From: CAWGUU01 sp963825765
GTDB taxonomy: Bacteria > Actinomycetota > Acidimicrobiia > Acidimicrobiales > AC-14
Assembly (NCBI GenBank): GCA_963825765.1
Contig: CAWGUU010000014.1
Span: 310,001 to 374,000 of the forward strand
Direction of reading: 5' to 3'
DNA length: 64,000 bases
How positions within the stretch are numbered: position 1 is the first letter of the stretch; each line of letters starts with the position of its first letter. The notes under the pieces are model-generated. The model did no database searches, was not told the DNA's origin, and saw nothing but the letters and a program-made list of their open reading frames with translations. Shown here one piece after another: positions 53,327-61,618 of the stretch. The position numbers were made by a program, and so were the translations under genes.

Positions 53327-55704
53327 ACGGTCCCCCCGGCCCCGGAGCAGACGACCCGTCCATCCTGGCGCCTCGCGCCGGCGACGAGGTGCCGGACGGC
53401 GATCTGGCCGACGCCGAGGGCGACGAGGTCGAGGACGGCGAGGTCGAGGACGGCGAGGTCGAGGACGGCGAGGTCGAGGACGGCGAGGTCGAGGACGGCG
53501 AGGTCGAGGACGGCGAGGTCGAGGACGGCGAGGTCGAGGACGGCGAGGTCGAGGACGGCGAGGTCGAGGACGATGACTCCGGCGGGAGCGATGCGGACGA
53601 GGCCCAGGGTGCCGGAGACCTCGACCCGGAAGAGGATCCCCACCCGGAGGAGACCAGGGCGTGGGCCGCCTGGGTCGGTAGCGCCGACGACGGTGACCGC
53701 GCCAGCAGTGGGGACGAGGGCGAGCTCTACGACCTGGAGCTGGAGCCCACTGCCGCTCTCCCCCGGATCACCCCCGCCGCGACGTCCCTACCCCCACCGA
53801 CGCCAGCCGCCCCTCCGCCGCCAGCCTCCCTTCCGCCGGCCGCAGGCGGAGCCGGGAAGGGCTCAGGTCCGGGCCCAGGGGGGCGCCGGGCACCGACGCG
53901 GAAGCCGTCCAAGGTGCCCCGTGCCGTGCTGCTCAAGCAGCGGGCCCGGCGGCGCCGGGCCATGATCGGCTTCACCTTCTTCACCGCCGCGTGCGTGATC
54001 CTCACCGGCAGCAGCTTCCTCTACCTGCAACACAAGCTGGGTCAGATCCAGCGGGTCACCCTCCCCAGCCTGGTGGAGGACCAGCCGGGCGAGGTCATGA
54101 ACGTGCTGCTGGTCGGATCCGACAGCCGTGACCGGTTGGAGGGCGAAGACGCGCTGCAGGCGGGCAAGGGCCAGGAGGACGTCAACGGCCAGCGCAGCGA
54201 CACGATCATGGTGCTGCACATCGACCCCGAGAAGGAACAGGCGGCCATCCTCTCGATCCCGCGCGACGTCGTCGTGCCGATCGCCGGCACCAACCTTACC
54301 GACAGGGTGAACGCCGCCTTCTCCTTCGGGGGGGCGGAGGGGCTGATCGCCACCATCCAGCAGTCCCTGGGCATCACCATCAACCACTACGTCGAGGTCG
54401 ACTTCGTCGGGTTCAAGGACATCGTCGACGCAGTCGGTGGCGTCGAGATCTACCTGCCCCGGTGGGCCCGCGACTTCACCAGCGGGCTCGACCTGCCCAA
54501 GATCGGCTGTTTCTCCGTCAACGGCACCCAGGGCCTCGCCTTCGTCCGCAGCCGCCACTACGAGGAGCTCGTCGACGGCAAGTGGATCACCGACGCCACC
54601 GGCGACTTCGGGCGCATCAACCGCCAGCAGGACTTCATCCGCCGCATGCTCAAGAAGGCGCTCTCGACCGGCATCACCAACCCGATCCAGCTCAACAAGC
54701 TCATCAGCATCGGGATCAACGACGTGACGATCGACGAAACCCTCTCCACCAAGGACATCGCCCTGCTGGGCCGGCGGTTCAACAATCTCGACCCGGACAA
54801 CGTCCTGCAGTACACGCTCCCGGCCGTCCCCGAATTCATCGACGGGAAGTCGGCGATGCGGCTGATGGAGACGGAGGCCGAGCAGTACATCGAGTTCATC
54901 AACGGCAACGTCTCGGCGATCCAGCCCGTGGTCGCCCCGCCCGGCGGACCGGCGGACACGACGGCCACGACGGTGGCCCATGGCGACATCGCGGTCCAGG
55001 TACTGAACGGCATCGGCACGGCCGGGGCGGCGGGCACGGCCTCGACCGCCCTGAAGGACGTCGGGTACAAGGTGACGGGCACCGGCGACTCGCCGAAACT
55101 CGCCCGCACCACCATCCGTCACCCGGCCGCGGCCGTCGCCAAGGCCCAGACGCTCCAGGCCGGGCTCGCCGCGGGAGCCGAGCTGAGCGCCGACGAGGAC
55201 GTCACGGGCAGCGACGTCGTGCTCGTGCTCGGCGCCGACTACGAGGGCCTGAAGTCGGCGTCCGGCACGCCGTCGACGCTGGCGGGCGAGGAGGGGACCA
55301 CGACCCCGACGGTCACCGGCGCCGCCCAGGGGCTGGCCGGGGTGAACGTACGGGTGTTGAACGGCATCGGCACGGCCGGCGCCGCGGCCAAAGCCTCGAC
55401 CGCCCTGAAGGAAGCCGGCTACTCGGTGTCGGGCACCGGGGACTCGTCACGGGTCGGGCGCACCACCATCCGGCACCGGGTGGGGACCCTGCCCCAGGCG
55501 AAGCAGCTTCAGGAGTCCCTGCAGAGCGGCGCCGAGCTGGCCGTCGACACGACGTTGGGCGAGGGTGAGCTCGACCTGATCCTCGGCGCCGACTACGCCG
55601 GGCTGAAGGGGGCCCCCGTCGAGGGGCAGGTACCCGTGGCCACGACAACCACATCCATCGCGCCACCCACCACCGTCCCCAGGGACCCCGCCACCGACTG
55701 CTGA
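53320..55704 (+). CDS. LCP family protein with acidic repeat tail and two LytR_C domains
   Basis: 794 aa from GTG 53320, overlapping the previous gene. The cytoplasmic N-terminus (1 to about 205) is acidic and disordered and includes ten copies of GEVED (about residues 36-85). A helix (GFTFFTAACVILTGSSFLYL) leads to an LCP domain: VMNVLLVGSDSRDRL, RSDTIMVLHIDPEKEQAAILSIPRDVVVPI, INHYVEVDFVGFKDIVDAVGGVEI, and GLAFVRSRHYEEL with RINRQQDFIRRML. Two LytR_C domains follow (VQVLNGIGTAGAAGTASTAL near 562 and VRVLNGIGTAGAAAKASTAL near 678). A duplicated LytR_C domain and a long acidic tail are not usual. Likely glycan ligase, as for its neighbour. Confidence 0.9.
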   Translation: MLNGPPGPGADDPSILAPRAGDEVPDGDLADAEGDEVEDGEVEDGEVEDGEVEDGEVEDGEVEDGEVEDGEVEDGEVEDGEVEDDDSGGSDADEAQGAGDLDPEEDPHPEETRAWAAWVGSADDGDRASSGDEGELYDLELEPTAALPRITPAATSLPPPTPAAPPPPASLPPAAGGAGKGSGPGPGGRRAPTRKPSKVPRAVLLKQRARRRRAMIGFTFFTAACVILTGSSFLYLQHKLGQIQRVTLPSLVEDQPGEVMNVLLVGSDSRDRLEGEDALQAGKGQEDVNGQRSDTIMVLHIDPEKEQAAILSIPRDVVVPIAGTNLTDRVNAAFSFGGAEGLIATIQQSLGITINHYVEVDFVGFKDIVDAVGGVEIYLPRWARDFTSGLDLPKIGCFSVNGTQGLAFVRSRHYEELVDGKWITDATGDFGRINRQQDFIRRMLKKALSTGITNPIQLNKLISIGINDVTIDETLSTKDIALLGRRFNNLDPDNVLQYTLPAVPEFIDGKSAMRLMETEAEQYIEFINGNVSAIQPVVAPPGGPADTTATTVAHGDIAVQVLNGIGTAGAAGTASTALKDVGYKVTGTGDSPKLARTTIRHPAAAVAKAQTLQAGLAAGAELSADEDVTGSDVVLVLGADYEGLKSASGTPSTLAGEEGTTTPTVTGAAQGLAGVNVRVLNGIGTAGAAAKASTALKEAGYSVSGTGDSSRVGRTTIRHRVGTLPQAKQLQESLQSGAELAVDTTLGEGELDLILGADYAGLKGAPVEGQVPVATTTTSIAPPTTVPRDPATDC
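53425..53574 (+). repeat. 15-bp tandem repeat encoding GEVED
   Basis: GAGGTCGAGGACGGC is repeated nine times without change (53425-53559), followed by one copy ending GAT (53560-53574). The unit is a multiple of three, so copy-number change keeps the reading frame and alters only the length of the acidic cytoplasmic tail of the LCP protein. Confidence 0.9.
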
Positions 55705-55758
55705 GCTCGCACCGCCGGGGAGTACCCGCTTCGCCGGTAGGCAGCCGGTTCCCCTACC

Positions 55759-56826
55759 GTGGGTCGCGTGAGACTTCTCGTGACCGGCGGGGCCGGCTTC
55801 ATCGGCGCCAACTTCGTCCGCTACTGGTGCCAGGCCCATCCCGACGACCACGTCGTGGTCTACGACCTGCTCACCTACGCCGGGAACCCGGCCAACCTGG
55901 ACGGGCTGCGGGACAGGATCGGCTTCGTCAGGGCCGACATCGGCGACCTGAAGACGGCCACCGACACGCTGCGGGAAGAGGGCATCGACGTGGTGGTCAA
56001 CTTCGCCGCCGAGTCCCACAACAGCCTGGCCGTGCTCGACCCCACCAGGTTCTTCCGCACCAACGTGCTCGGCACCCAGGCCATGCTCGAGGCGGCCCGC
56101 ACCGTCGGCGTGGAGCGCTTCCACCACATCTCCACCTGCGAGGTCTACGGCGACCTCGACCTCGACACCGACGAGGTCTTCACCGAGGACTCCCCCTACC
56201 GGCCCCGGACGCCGTACAACGCCTCCAAGGCGGGGGCGGACCACGCCGTGCGGGCCTACTACGAGACCTACGGCCTGCCGGTCACGGTCACCAATTGCTG
56301 CAACAACTACGGGCCCTACCAGTTCCCCGAGAAGGTCATCCCCCTGTTCACCTGCAACGCCCTCGACGACAAGCCGTTGCCCCTGTACGCGTCGACCCAG
56401 AACCGCCGCGAGTGGCTGCACGTGGTCGACCACTGCCGGGCCGTCGAGGTCGTGCTGTGCGACGGCAAGGTCGGCGAGACCTACCACGTGGGCAGCGGCG
56501 TGGAACGGAGCATCGCCGAGATCGCCGACGGGGTGCTGGCCGAGCTGGGCAAGCCGTCCACCCTCAAGACGATCGTCTCCGACCGGCCGGGCCACGACCG
56601 CCGCTACCTGCTCGACTCGTCGAAGATCGCCGCCGAGCTGGGCTGGAAGCCGACGGTCTCCTTCGAGCAGGGCCTGGCCGAAACGGTGGCCTGGTACGGC
56701 GCCCACCGGGACTGGTGGGAGCCGCTCATGGGCAGCTCGCCGGTGGAGGAGGGCACCGCCTGGGAGGACCCCGTGTGGGAGGACCCGGATCCCCTGGATC
56801 CCGGCGGATCCGCTCCAGAGGGCTGA
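55759..56826 (+). CDS. rfbB: dTDP-glucose 4,6-dehydratase
   Basis: 355 aa from GTG 55759; GTG 55768 gives a start at RLLVTGGAG. Extended SDR: LLVTGGAGFIGANFVRYW (NAD-binding), VVVNFAAESHNSLA, HISTCEVYGDLD (catalytic Thr-Asp/Glu-Glu region), YRPRTPYNASKAGADHAVRAYYETYGLPVTVTNCCNNYGPYQFPEKVIPLF (Tyr-x3-Lys). The ending NRREWLHVVDHCRAVE is the RmlB type. A Pro/Asp/Glu-rich tail of about 25 residues (EDPVWEDPDPLD) is extra. It makes dTDP-4-keto-6-deoxyglucose. The next gene, rfbD, overlaps by 1 base. Confidence 0.9.
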   Translation: MGRVRLLVTGGAGFIGANFVRYWCQAHPDDHVVVYDLLTYAGNPANLDGLRDRIGFVRADIGDLKTATDTLREEGIDVVVNFAAESHNSLAVLDPTRFFRTNVLGTQAMLEAARTVGVERFHHISTCEVYGDLDLDTDEVFTEDSPYRPRTPYNASKAGADHAVRAYYETYGLPVTVTNCCNNYGPYQFPEKVIPLFTCNALDDKPLPLYASTQNRREWLHVVDHCRAVEVVLCDGKVGETYHVGSGVERSIAEIADGVLAELGKPSTLKTIVSDRPGHDRRYLLDSSKIAAELGWKPTVSFEQGLAETVAWYGAHRDWWEPLMGSSPVEEGTAWEDPVWEDPDPLDPGGSAPEG

Positions 56827-57677
56827 TGCGAATCCTTGTCACCGGCGCGGGCGGCCAGCTGGGCCGGGAGCTGGTCGACGCCTTCGACGCCCCTCACCGG
56901 GACGTGGTGGCGTGCGACCGCGGGGTGCTCGACGTGTCCGACCGCGACCAGTGCCTGCAGGTCGTCGCCACTGTCGCCCCCGACGTCGTCGTCCACGCCG
57001 CCGCCTGGACCGACGTCGACGGCTGCCAGACCGATCCCGACAAGGCCTGGCGGGTCAACGCCCTGGGCACCCGCCACGTGGCCGAAGCGGCACGATTGGC
57101 CGGGGCACGGGTCTGCTACGTCTCCACCGACTACGTCTTCGACGGCACCTCGCCGCAGCCCTACACCGAGTGGGACACGCCCAACCCGCTCTCCGTCTAC
57201 GGGCGGTCGAAGCTGGGCGGCGAGTCGTCCCTGACCCCCGACGACCTCGTCGTGCGCACGTCGTGGGTATGCGGCCGCCATGGCCGGAACTTCGTCAAGA
57301 CGGTGCTGACCAGGGCGGCCGCCGGCCAGCCTCTGTCGGTGGTCGACGACCAGCACGGCTGCCCGACCTTCGCCGACGACCTGGCCGGGGCCGTGCGCGA
57401 CCTCGTCGTCAGCCGCCGCCCAGGTGTCTTTCACGTCACGAACCAAGGGCCGACGACCTGGTACCGCTTCGCCGCCGACATCGTGGCCGCCGCCGGACTC
57501 GATCCCGAACTGGTCCGCCCGATTGCGACGGCCGAGATGGATCCGCCCCGGCCCGCCCCCCGCCCCGCCCACGCCGTGCTCGACAACGCCGCCCTCCGCC
57601 TGTCGGGCCTCCCCCTGCTCGACGACCACCACGTCCCCCTGGAGCGCCTGGTCAAGGAGCTGGTGAGCACCTCGTGA
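56826..57677 (+). CDS. rfbD: dTDP-4-dehydrorhamnose reductase
   Basis: 283 aa. RILVTGAGGQLGRELVDAF (NADPH-binding), VVHAAAWTDVDGCQTDPDKAWRVNALGTRHVAEAA, VSTDYVFDGTSPQPYTEWDTPNPLSVYGRSKLGGE (Tyr-x3-Lys), VVRTSWVCGRHGRNFVKTVL, and FHVTNQGPTTWYRFA follow the RmlD pattern. The epimerase RmlC and the nucleotidyltransferase RmlA of the same pathway are not adjacent, although a nucleotidyltransferase lies at 62578. The start ATG overlaps the rfbB stop by 1 base, indicating coupled translation. Confidence 0.92.
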   Translation: MRILVTGAGGQLGRELVDAFDAPHRDVVACDRGVLDVSDRDQCLQVVATVAPDVVVHAAAWTDVDGCQTDPDKAWRVNALGTRHVAEAARLAGARVCYVSTDYVFDGTSPQPYTEWDTPNPLSVYGRSKLGGESSLTPDDLVVRTSWVCGRHGRNFVKTVLTRAAAGQPLSVVDDQHGCPTFADDLAGAVRDLVVSRRPGVFHVTNQGPTTWYRFAADIVAAAGLDPELVRPIATAEMDPPRPAPRPAHAVLDNAALRLSGLPLLDDHHVPLERLVKELVSTS

Positions 57678-58960
57678 GCACGATCGCCGTGATCGGCGCC
57701 GGGTACGTCGGGCTCACCACCGGCGCCTGCTTCGCGTCGATGGGCCACCGGGTCGTCTGTGCCGACGTGGTGGCGGAGAAGGTCGAGGGCCTGCGCCGGG
57801 GAGAGGTACCCATCCTCGAGACCGGCCTGCCCGAGCTGGTCAAGGCGGGCATCGCCGGCGGACGCCTGCGGTTCGTGCTGGGCGCGGCCGCGGCGGTGCC
57901 GGACTGCGAGTTCGTGTACCTGTGCGTGCCGACGCCCCAGGGCGCGGACGGGTCGGCCGACCTCTCCTACATCCGGGCGGCGGCGGCCGAGATCGGCCCG
58001 CACCTGGAGCCGGAGGCGATCGTCGTGAACAAGTCGACCGTGCCGGTGGGCTCGACCCGGGTCGTCGAGGAGGTGATCGACCGAGACGACATCCGGGTGG
58101 TGTCCAACCCCGAGTTCCTGAGGGAAGGATCGGCCGTCCGCGACTTCCTCAATCCCGACCGCATCGTCATCGGCGCCGAGGACCAGGCGGCGGCGGCACG
58201 CGTCGCCACGCTGTTCGAGTCCCTGGGCGCCCCGGTGCTGGTCACCGACCCGGCGTCGGCGGAGACCATCAAGTACGCGTCCAACGCCTTCCTCGCCGCC
58301 AAGGTCTCCTTCGCCAACGCCATCGCCAACGTGTGCGAGGCCGTGGGCGCCGACGTCCGCGACGTCCTGCTGGGGATGGGCTACGACAAGCGGATCGGGT
58401 TCGAGTACCTCCGTCCCGGCCCCGGCTTCGGAGGGTCGTGCTTCCCGAAGGACACATCGGCCCTGGTGCGCATCGCCAAGGACGCCGGGTACGACTTCGG
58501 GCTGCTCCGCGGCGTCAGCCAGGTCAACGCCGAGCAGTTCGAGCGGGTCACGGCCAAGGTCGAGCGGATGGCCGGTGGGTCGGTCGACGGCGTCGCCATC
58601 GCCGCGTGGGGGCTCACGTTCAAGGCCCGCACCGACGACCTACGCATGTCCCCGGCGCTCGAGATCATCGGCCGGCTGGTCGGGCGGGGGGCCACGGTGC
58701 GGGCCCACGACCCCGCCATCGCGGCGGGCCACGGCCGCCGGGAACTGGAGGGCATCGAGGTGTGCGCCGACGCCTACGGGGCGTGCGACGGCGCCGGGGT
58801 GCTGGTGGTCCTCACCGAGTGGGACGAGTTCCGCCGGCTCGACTTCGCCAAGGTGGCCGGGCTGCTGCAGCCGCCGCCCCGGGTCGTCGACGCTCGGAAC
58901 CTGCTCGACCCCGCCGCCCTCCGCCGGCGCGGGTTCACCTACGACGGGATCGGACGCTGA
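57674..58960 (+). CDS. ugd: UDP-glucose 6-dehydrogenase
   Basis: 428 aa from GTG in a GTGA overlap with rfbD. NAD-binding IAVIGAGYVGLTTGACFASMGH, VPTPQGADGSADLSYI, NKSTVPVGST, VVSNPEFLREGSAV, and the active-site loop GFGGSCFPKD with catalytic Cys256. The C-terminal domain has AAWGLTFKARTDDLRMSPALEI and VLTEWDEFRRLDF. It oxidises UDP-glucose to UDP-glucuronate with two NAD. The following UXS-like decarboxylase would use the product, so the two genes form a UDP-xylose branch. Confidence 0.93.
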   Translation: MSTIAVIGAGYVGLTTGACFASMGHRVVCADVVAEKVEGLRRGEVPILETGLPELVKAGIAGGRLRFVLGAAAAVPDCEFVYLCVPTPQGADGSADLSYIRAAAAEIGPHLEPEAIVVNKSTVPVGSTRVVEEVIDRDDIRVVSNPEFLREGSAVRDFLNPDRIVIGAEDQAAAARVATLFESLGAPVLVTDPASAETIKYASNAFLAAKVSFANAIANVCEAVGADVRDVLLGMGYDKRIGFEYLRPGPGFGGSCFPKDTSALVRIAKDAGYDFGLLRGVSQVNAEQFERVTAKVERMAGGSVDGVAIAAWGLTFKARTDDLRMSPALEIIGRLVGRGATVRAHDPAIAAGHGRRELEGIEVCADAYGACDGAGVLVVLTEWDEFRRLDFAKVAGLLQPPPRVVDARNLLDPAALRRRGFTYDGIGR

Positions 58961-59913
58961 CCCCCGAGGCCGGGCCGGCCCGCCGCGTGGTCGTCACGGG
59001 GGGCGCCGGCTTCCTGGGGTCCCACCTCTGCCACCGGCTGATCGAGCGGGGCGACGAGGTGGTGGCGATCGACAACCTGCTCACCGGCACCCTCGACAAC
59101 GTCTCGGACCTCTTCGCCAACCCCAACTTCACCTTCCAGCACCACAACGTCAGCAATTACGTCCACGTGGCCGGTCCTGTCGACGCCGTCCTCCACTTCG
59201 CCAGCCCCGCCTCGCCCATCGACTACCTCGAGCACCCCATCCCGACCCTCAAGGTCGGCAGCCTGGGCACCCACAACGCCCTCGGCCTGGCCAAGGACAA
59301 GGGCGCCCGCTTCCTGCTGGCCTCCACCAGCGAGGTCTACGGCGACCCGCTGGTGCACCCCCAGAACGAGAGCTACTGGGGCAACGTCAACCCGGTCGGC
59401 CCCAGGGGCGTCTACGACGAAGCCAAGCGCTTCGCCGAGGCCCTGACCATGGCGTACCACCACTCCCACGGCCTCGAGGTCCGGATCGTGCGCATCTTCA
59501 ACACCTTCGGCCCGCGCATGCGGCCCGACGACGGGCGGGCGGTGTCGAACTTCCTCACCCAGGCCATGGTCGGCAAGCCGATCACCATCTACGGCGACGG
59601 AAGCCAGACCCGGAGCTTCGGCTACGTGGACGACGAGGTGCGCGGCATCCTCGCCCTCCTCGACTGCGACTACGCCGGCCCGGTGAACATCGGCAATCCC
59701 GACGAGCACACGATCCTGGAGCTGGCCACGATGGTGCTCGAGGTCACCGGCTCGACGTCGACGCTGGTGTTCGAGCCCCTTCCAATCGACGACCCGAGGG
59801 TCCGGTGCCCCGACATATCCCTGGCCCGGAAGCTCTTGGGCTGGGAGCCCGAGGTTCCACTGCGCGAGGGCCTGACCCGGACGGCGGAGTGGTTCGCGAG
59901 CCGTGAGCGATGA
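58957..59913 (+). CDS. UDP-glucuronate decarboxylase-like SDR (UXS)
   Basis: 318 aa if read from CTG 58957, which overlaps the ugd stop as CTGA; GTG 58987 would give a start at VVVTGGAGF. NAD-binding VVVTGGAGFLGSHLCHRLIERG, IDNLLTGTLDNV, LHFASPASPIDYLEHPIPTLKVGSLGTHNALGLA, STSEVYGDPLVHPQNESYWGNVNPVGPRGVYDEAKRFAEAL (Tyr-x3-Lys), IVRIFNTFGPRMRPDDGRAVSNFL and GYVDDEVRGI are the UXS motifs. It converts UDP-glucuronate to UDP-xylose. Which start is used is not settled, since CTG is rare but the CTGA overlap matches the habit of this operon. Confidence 0.85.
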   Translation: MTPEAGPARRVVVTGGAGFLGSHLCHRLIERGDEVVAIDNLLTGTLDNVSDLFANPNFTFQHHNVSNYVHVAGPVDAVLHFASPASPIDYLEHPIPTLKVGSLGTHNALGLAKDKGARFLLASTSEVYGDPLVHPQNESYWGNVNPVGPRGVYDEAKRFAEALTMAYHHSHGLEVRIVRIFNTFGPRMRPDDGRAVSNFLTQAMVGKPITIYGDGSQTRSFGYVDDEVRGILALLDCDYAGPVNIGNPDEHTILELATMVLEVTGSTSTLVFEPLPIDDPRVRCPDISLARKLLGWEPEVPLREGLTRTAEWFASRER

Positions 59914-59930
59914 GCGATGAGCGATGAGCC
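59903..59930 (+). repeat. 7-bp reiteration (RTGAGCG) at the GT2 gene start
   Basis: GTGAGCG, ATGAGCG, ATGAGCG and ATGAGCC follow each other without gaps from 59903 to 59930. The first is coding for the end of the UXS gene, and the third begins the GT2 gene. The unit length of 7 places successive ATG codons in different frames; the one at 59910 stops after five codons. Confidence 0.8.
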
Positions 59931-60642
59931 GGTGGCGGAGCCGCTGCCGGCCCACCGCCTCCTGTCGGTCATCGTGCCCGTGTACAACGAGCGGGCCACC
60001 GTGGCCGAGATCGTCAGGCGCATGCGGCGGGTCGACCTGCCCTTGGACCTGGAGATCGTCATGGTCGACGACGGTTCGTCCGACGGCACCGAGAAGATCC
60101 TCGCCGCCCTGGAGGACTCCACCGTCCAGGTCGTCCGTCACGCCACCAACCGGGGCAAGGGCGCAGCCGTGCGGTCGGGACTGGCCGCGTGCCGCGGCGA
60201 CCTCGTCCTGATCCAGGACGCCGACCTGGAGTACGACCCCCAGGACTGGCGGCTGCTGCTCCAACCGGTACTGGAGGGGGACGCCGCGGTCGTCTACGGC
60301 AGCCGCTTCACCGACAGCCGCCCAGGTGTCCGCCTGTCGACCCGGCTCGGTCGGCGGTGCATGTCGCTGGCTACCGACCTCCTCTTCCAAACCAAGCTGT
60401 CGGACATGGAGTGCGGCTACAAGCTCTTCGACCGCCGGATCCTCGACGGGATCGTCATCGAGTCGGACCGGTTCGACTTCGAGCCCGAGCTCACGGCCAA
60501 GGTGCTCCGGGCCGGTGGCCGGATCCACGAGGTCCCCGTCTCCTACACCCCCCGTGCGGCCGACGAGGGCAGGAAGTTCTCGTTCCAGGACCGGTTCCAC
60601 ACCCTGTGGGCGCTGGTGCGCTTCCGTTGGAAGCCGGAATGA
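59917..60642 (+). CDS. Family 2 glycosyltransferase (polyprenyl-phosphate mannose synthase-like)
   Basis: 241 aa from ATG 59917, the third copy of a short ATGAGCG repeat. GT-A motifs are LSVIVPVYNERATVAEIV, EIVMVDDGSSDGTEKIL, NRGKGAAVRSGLAACRGDLVLIQDADLEYDPQDW (DxD site) and MECGYKLFDRRIL. No membrane helix is present, so this is a soluble, DPMS-like or dolichyl-phosphate-glucose-like enzyme at the membrane surface. It lies in the sugar-nucleotide operon and probably makes a lipid-linked sugar for the glycan handled by the LCP proteins (inference). Confidence 0.88.
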   Translation: MSDEPVAEPLPAHRLLSVIVPVYNERATVAEIVRRMRRVDLPLDLEIVMVDDGSSDGTEKILAALEDSTVQVVRHATNRGKGAAVRSGLAACRGDLVLIQDADLEYDPQDWRLLLQPVLEGDAAVVYGSRFTDSRPGVRLSTRLGRRCMSLATDLLFQTKLSDMECGYKLFDRRILDGIVIESDRFDFEPELTAKVLRAGGRIHEVPVSYTPRAADEGRKFSFQDRFHTLWALVRFRWKPE

Positions 60643-60696
60643 CCGAGCCGACAATGACTTGGCCGAGATGACTGGGCCGAAGATGAACGTCCCGAA
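60639..60696 (+). repeat. Degenerate 14-15-bp repeat, each unit starting ATGA
   Basis: Four units fill the gap before the next gene: ATGACCGAGCCGACA (60639), ATGACTTGGCCGAG (60654), ATGACTGGGCCGAAG (60668) and ATGAACGTCCCGAA (60683), then the true start ATGAATGTG (60697). The first unit contains the stop of the upstream gene. Units share ATGA and a central GCCGA. Confidence 0.7.
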
Positions 60697-61557
60697 ATGA
60701 ATGTGTCAGCGGTCCTCGTCAGCTTCAACACCAGGGACTACCTGCTGGAATGCGTCCGCAGCCTCCGCGCCGACGGTGTCGAGCGGGTCGTCGTCGTCGA
60801 CAACGCCTCGGTCGACGGGTCGGTGGAGGCCCTGCGCCGGTCCGACCCGGACGCCGAGGTCGTCGCCACGGGGGCGAACCTCGGCTTCGGCGTGGCCGCC
60901 AACATCGGCGTCGCCGCCACCGACTCCGACGCGGTGCTCATCCTCAACCCGGACACCGTCGTCGAACCGGGGACGGTCAAGGCGCTGTCGGCAGCGCTCG
61001 AGCGCGACGGCAGCCTGGCCGTCGTCGGACCCAGGATTCACAGCCTGGACGGCACCCTCTACCCCTCGGTGCGGCGCTTTCCCGACCTCGGCGTCGCCGC
61101 CGGGCACGCGTTTCTCGGGCTGGTCCGGCCCGACAACCGCTACACCCGCAGCTACCGCATGCTCGACTGCGACCACGAGAGGGCCTGCCCCGTCGACTGG
61201 GTGTCGGGCACCTGCATGCTCGTGCGCCGCACCGCGTTCGACGCCGTGGGCGGGTTCGACCCCGCCTACTTCATGTACGTGGAGGACGTCGACCTCTGCT
61301 GGCGGCTCTGGCGGGCGGGGTGGAGCGTCGGCTACGAGCCGGGCGGCCTGGTGACCCACACCATCGGGGGATCCAGCCAGCTCACGCCCTACCGGATGAT
61401 CCTCGCCCACCACCGATCGCTGTACCGGTTCGCCGACCGAACGACGGAGGGGCGCAGGCGCACCGTGCTGCCGCTGGTGGCCGCCGGCCTCGCCGTCCGC
61501 ACCGTGTTGGCCTGGGCCCGGCACGGCATCGACCACACCGTCCCGGCGGCGCGCTGA
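60697..61557 (+). CDS. Family 2 glycosyltransferase (rhamnosyltransferase-like)
   Basis: 286 aa. NVSAVLVSFNTRDYLLECVRSL, VVVVDNASVDGSVEAL, NLGFGVAANIGVAATDSDAVLILNPDTVVEPGTV (D-x-D-like metal site NPD), WVSGTCMLVRRTAFDAVGGFDPAYFMYVEDVDLCWRLWRAGW with the conserved E-D-x-D-L-x-x-R motif, and HTIGGSS. This is the WbbL/RfbF-like class, many of which are rhamnosyltransferases. Adjacent rfbB and rfbD genes make rhamnose a reasonable donor, by inference. The C-terminus has one weak hydrophobic segment. Confidence 0.87.
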   Translation: MNVSAVLVSFNTRDYLLECVRSLRADGVERVVVVDNASVDGSVEALRRSDPDAEVVATGANLGFGVAANIGVAATDSDAVLILNPDTVVEPGTVKALSAALERDGSLAVVGPRIHSLDGTLYPSVRRFPDLGVAAGHAFLGLVRPDNRYTRSYRMLDCDHERACPVDWVSGTCMLVRRTAFDAVGGFDPAYFMYVEDVDLCWRLWRAGWSVGYEPGGLVTHTIGGSSQLTPYRMILAHHRSLYRFADRTTEGRRRTVLPLVAAGLAVRTVLAWARHGIDHTVPAAR

Positions 61558-61618
61558 GCCCCGCGGGCGGCGGGCGACCCGAGCACCACTCGCCCGACTA
61601 GTAGCTTCGGAGACCGTC

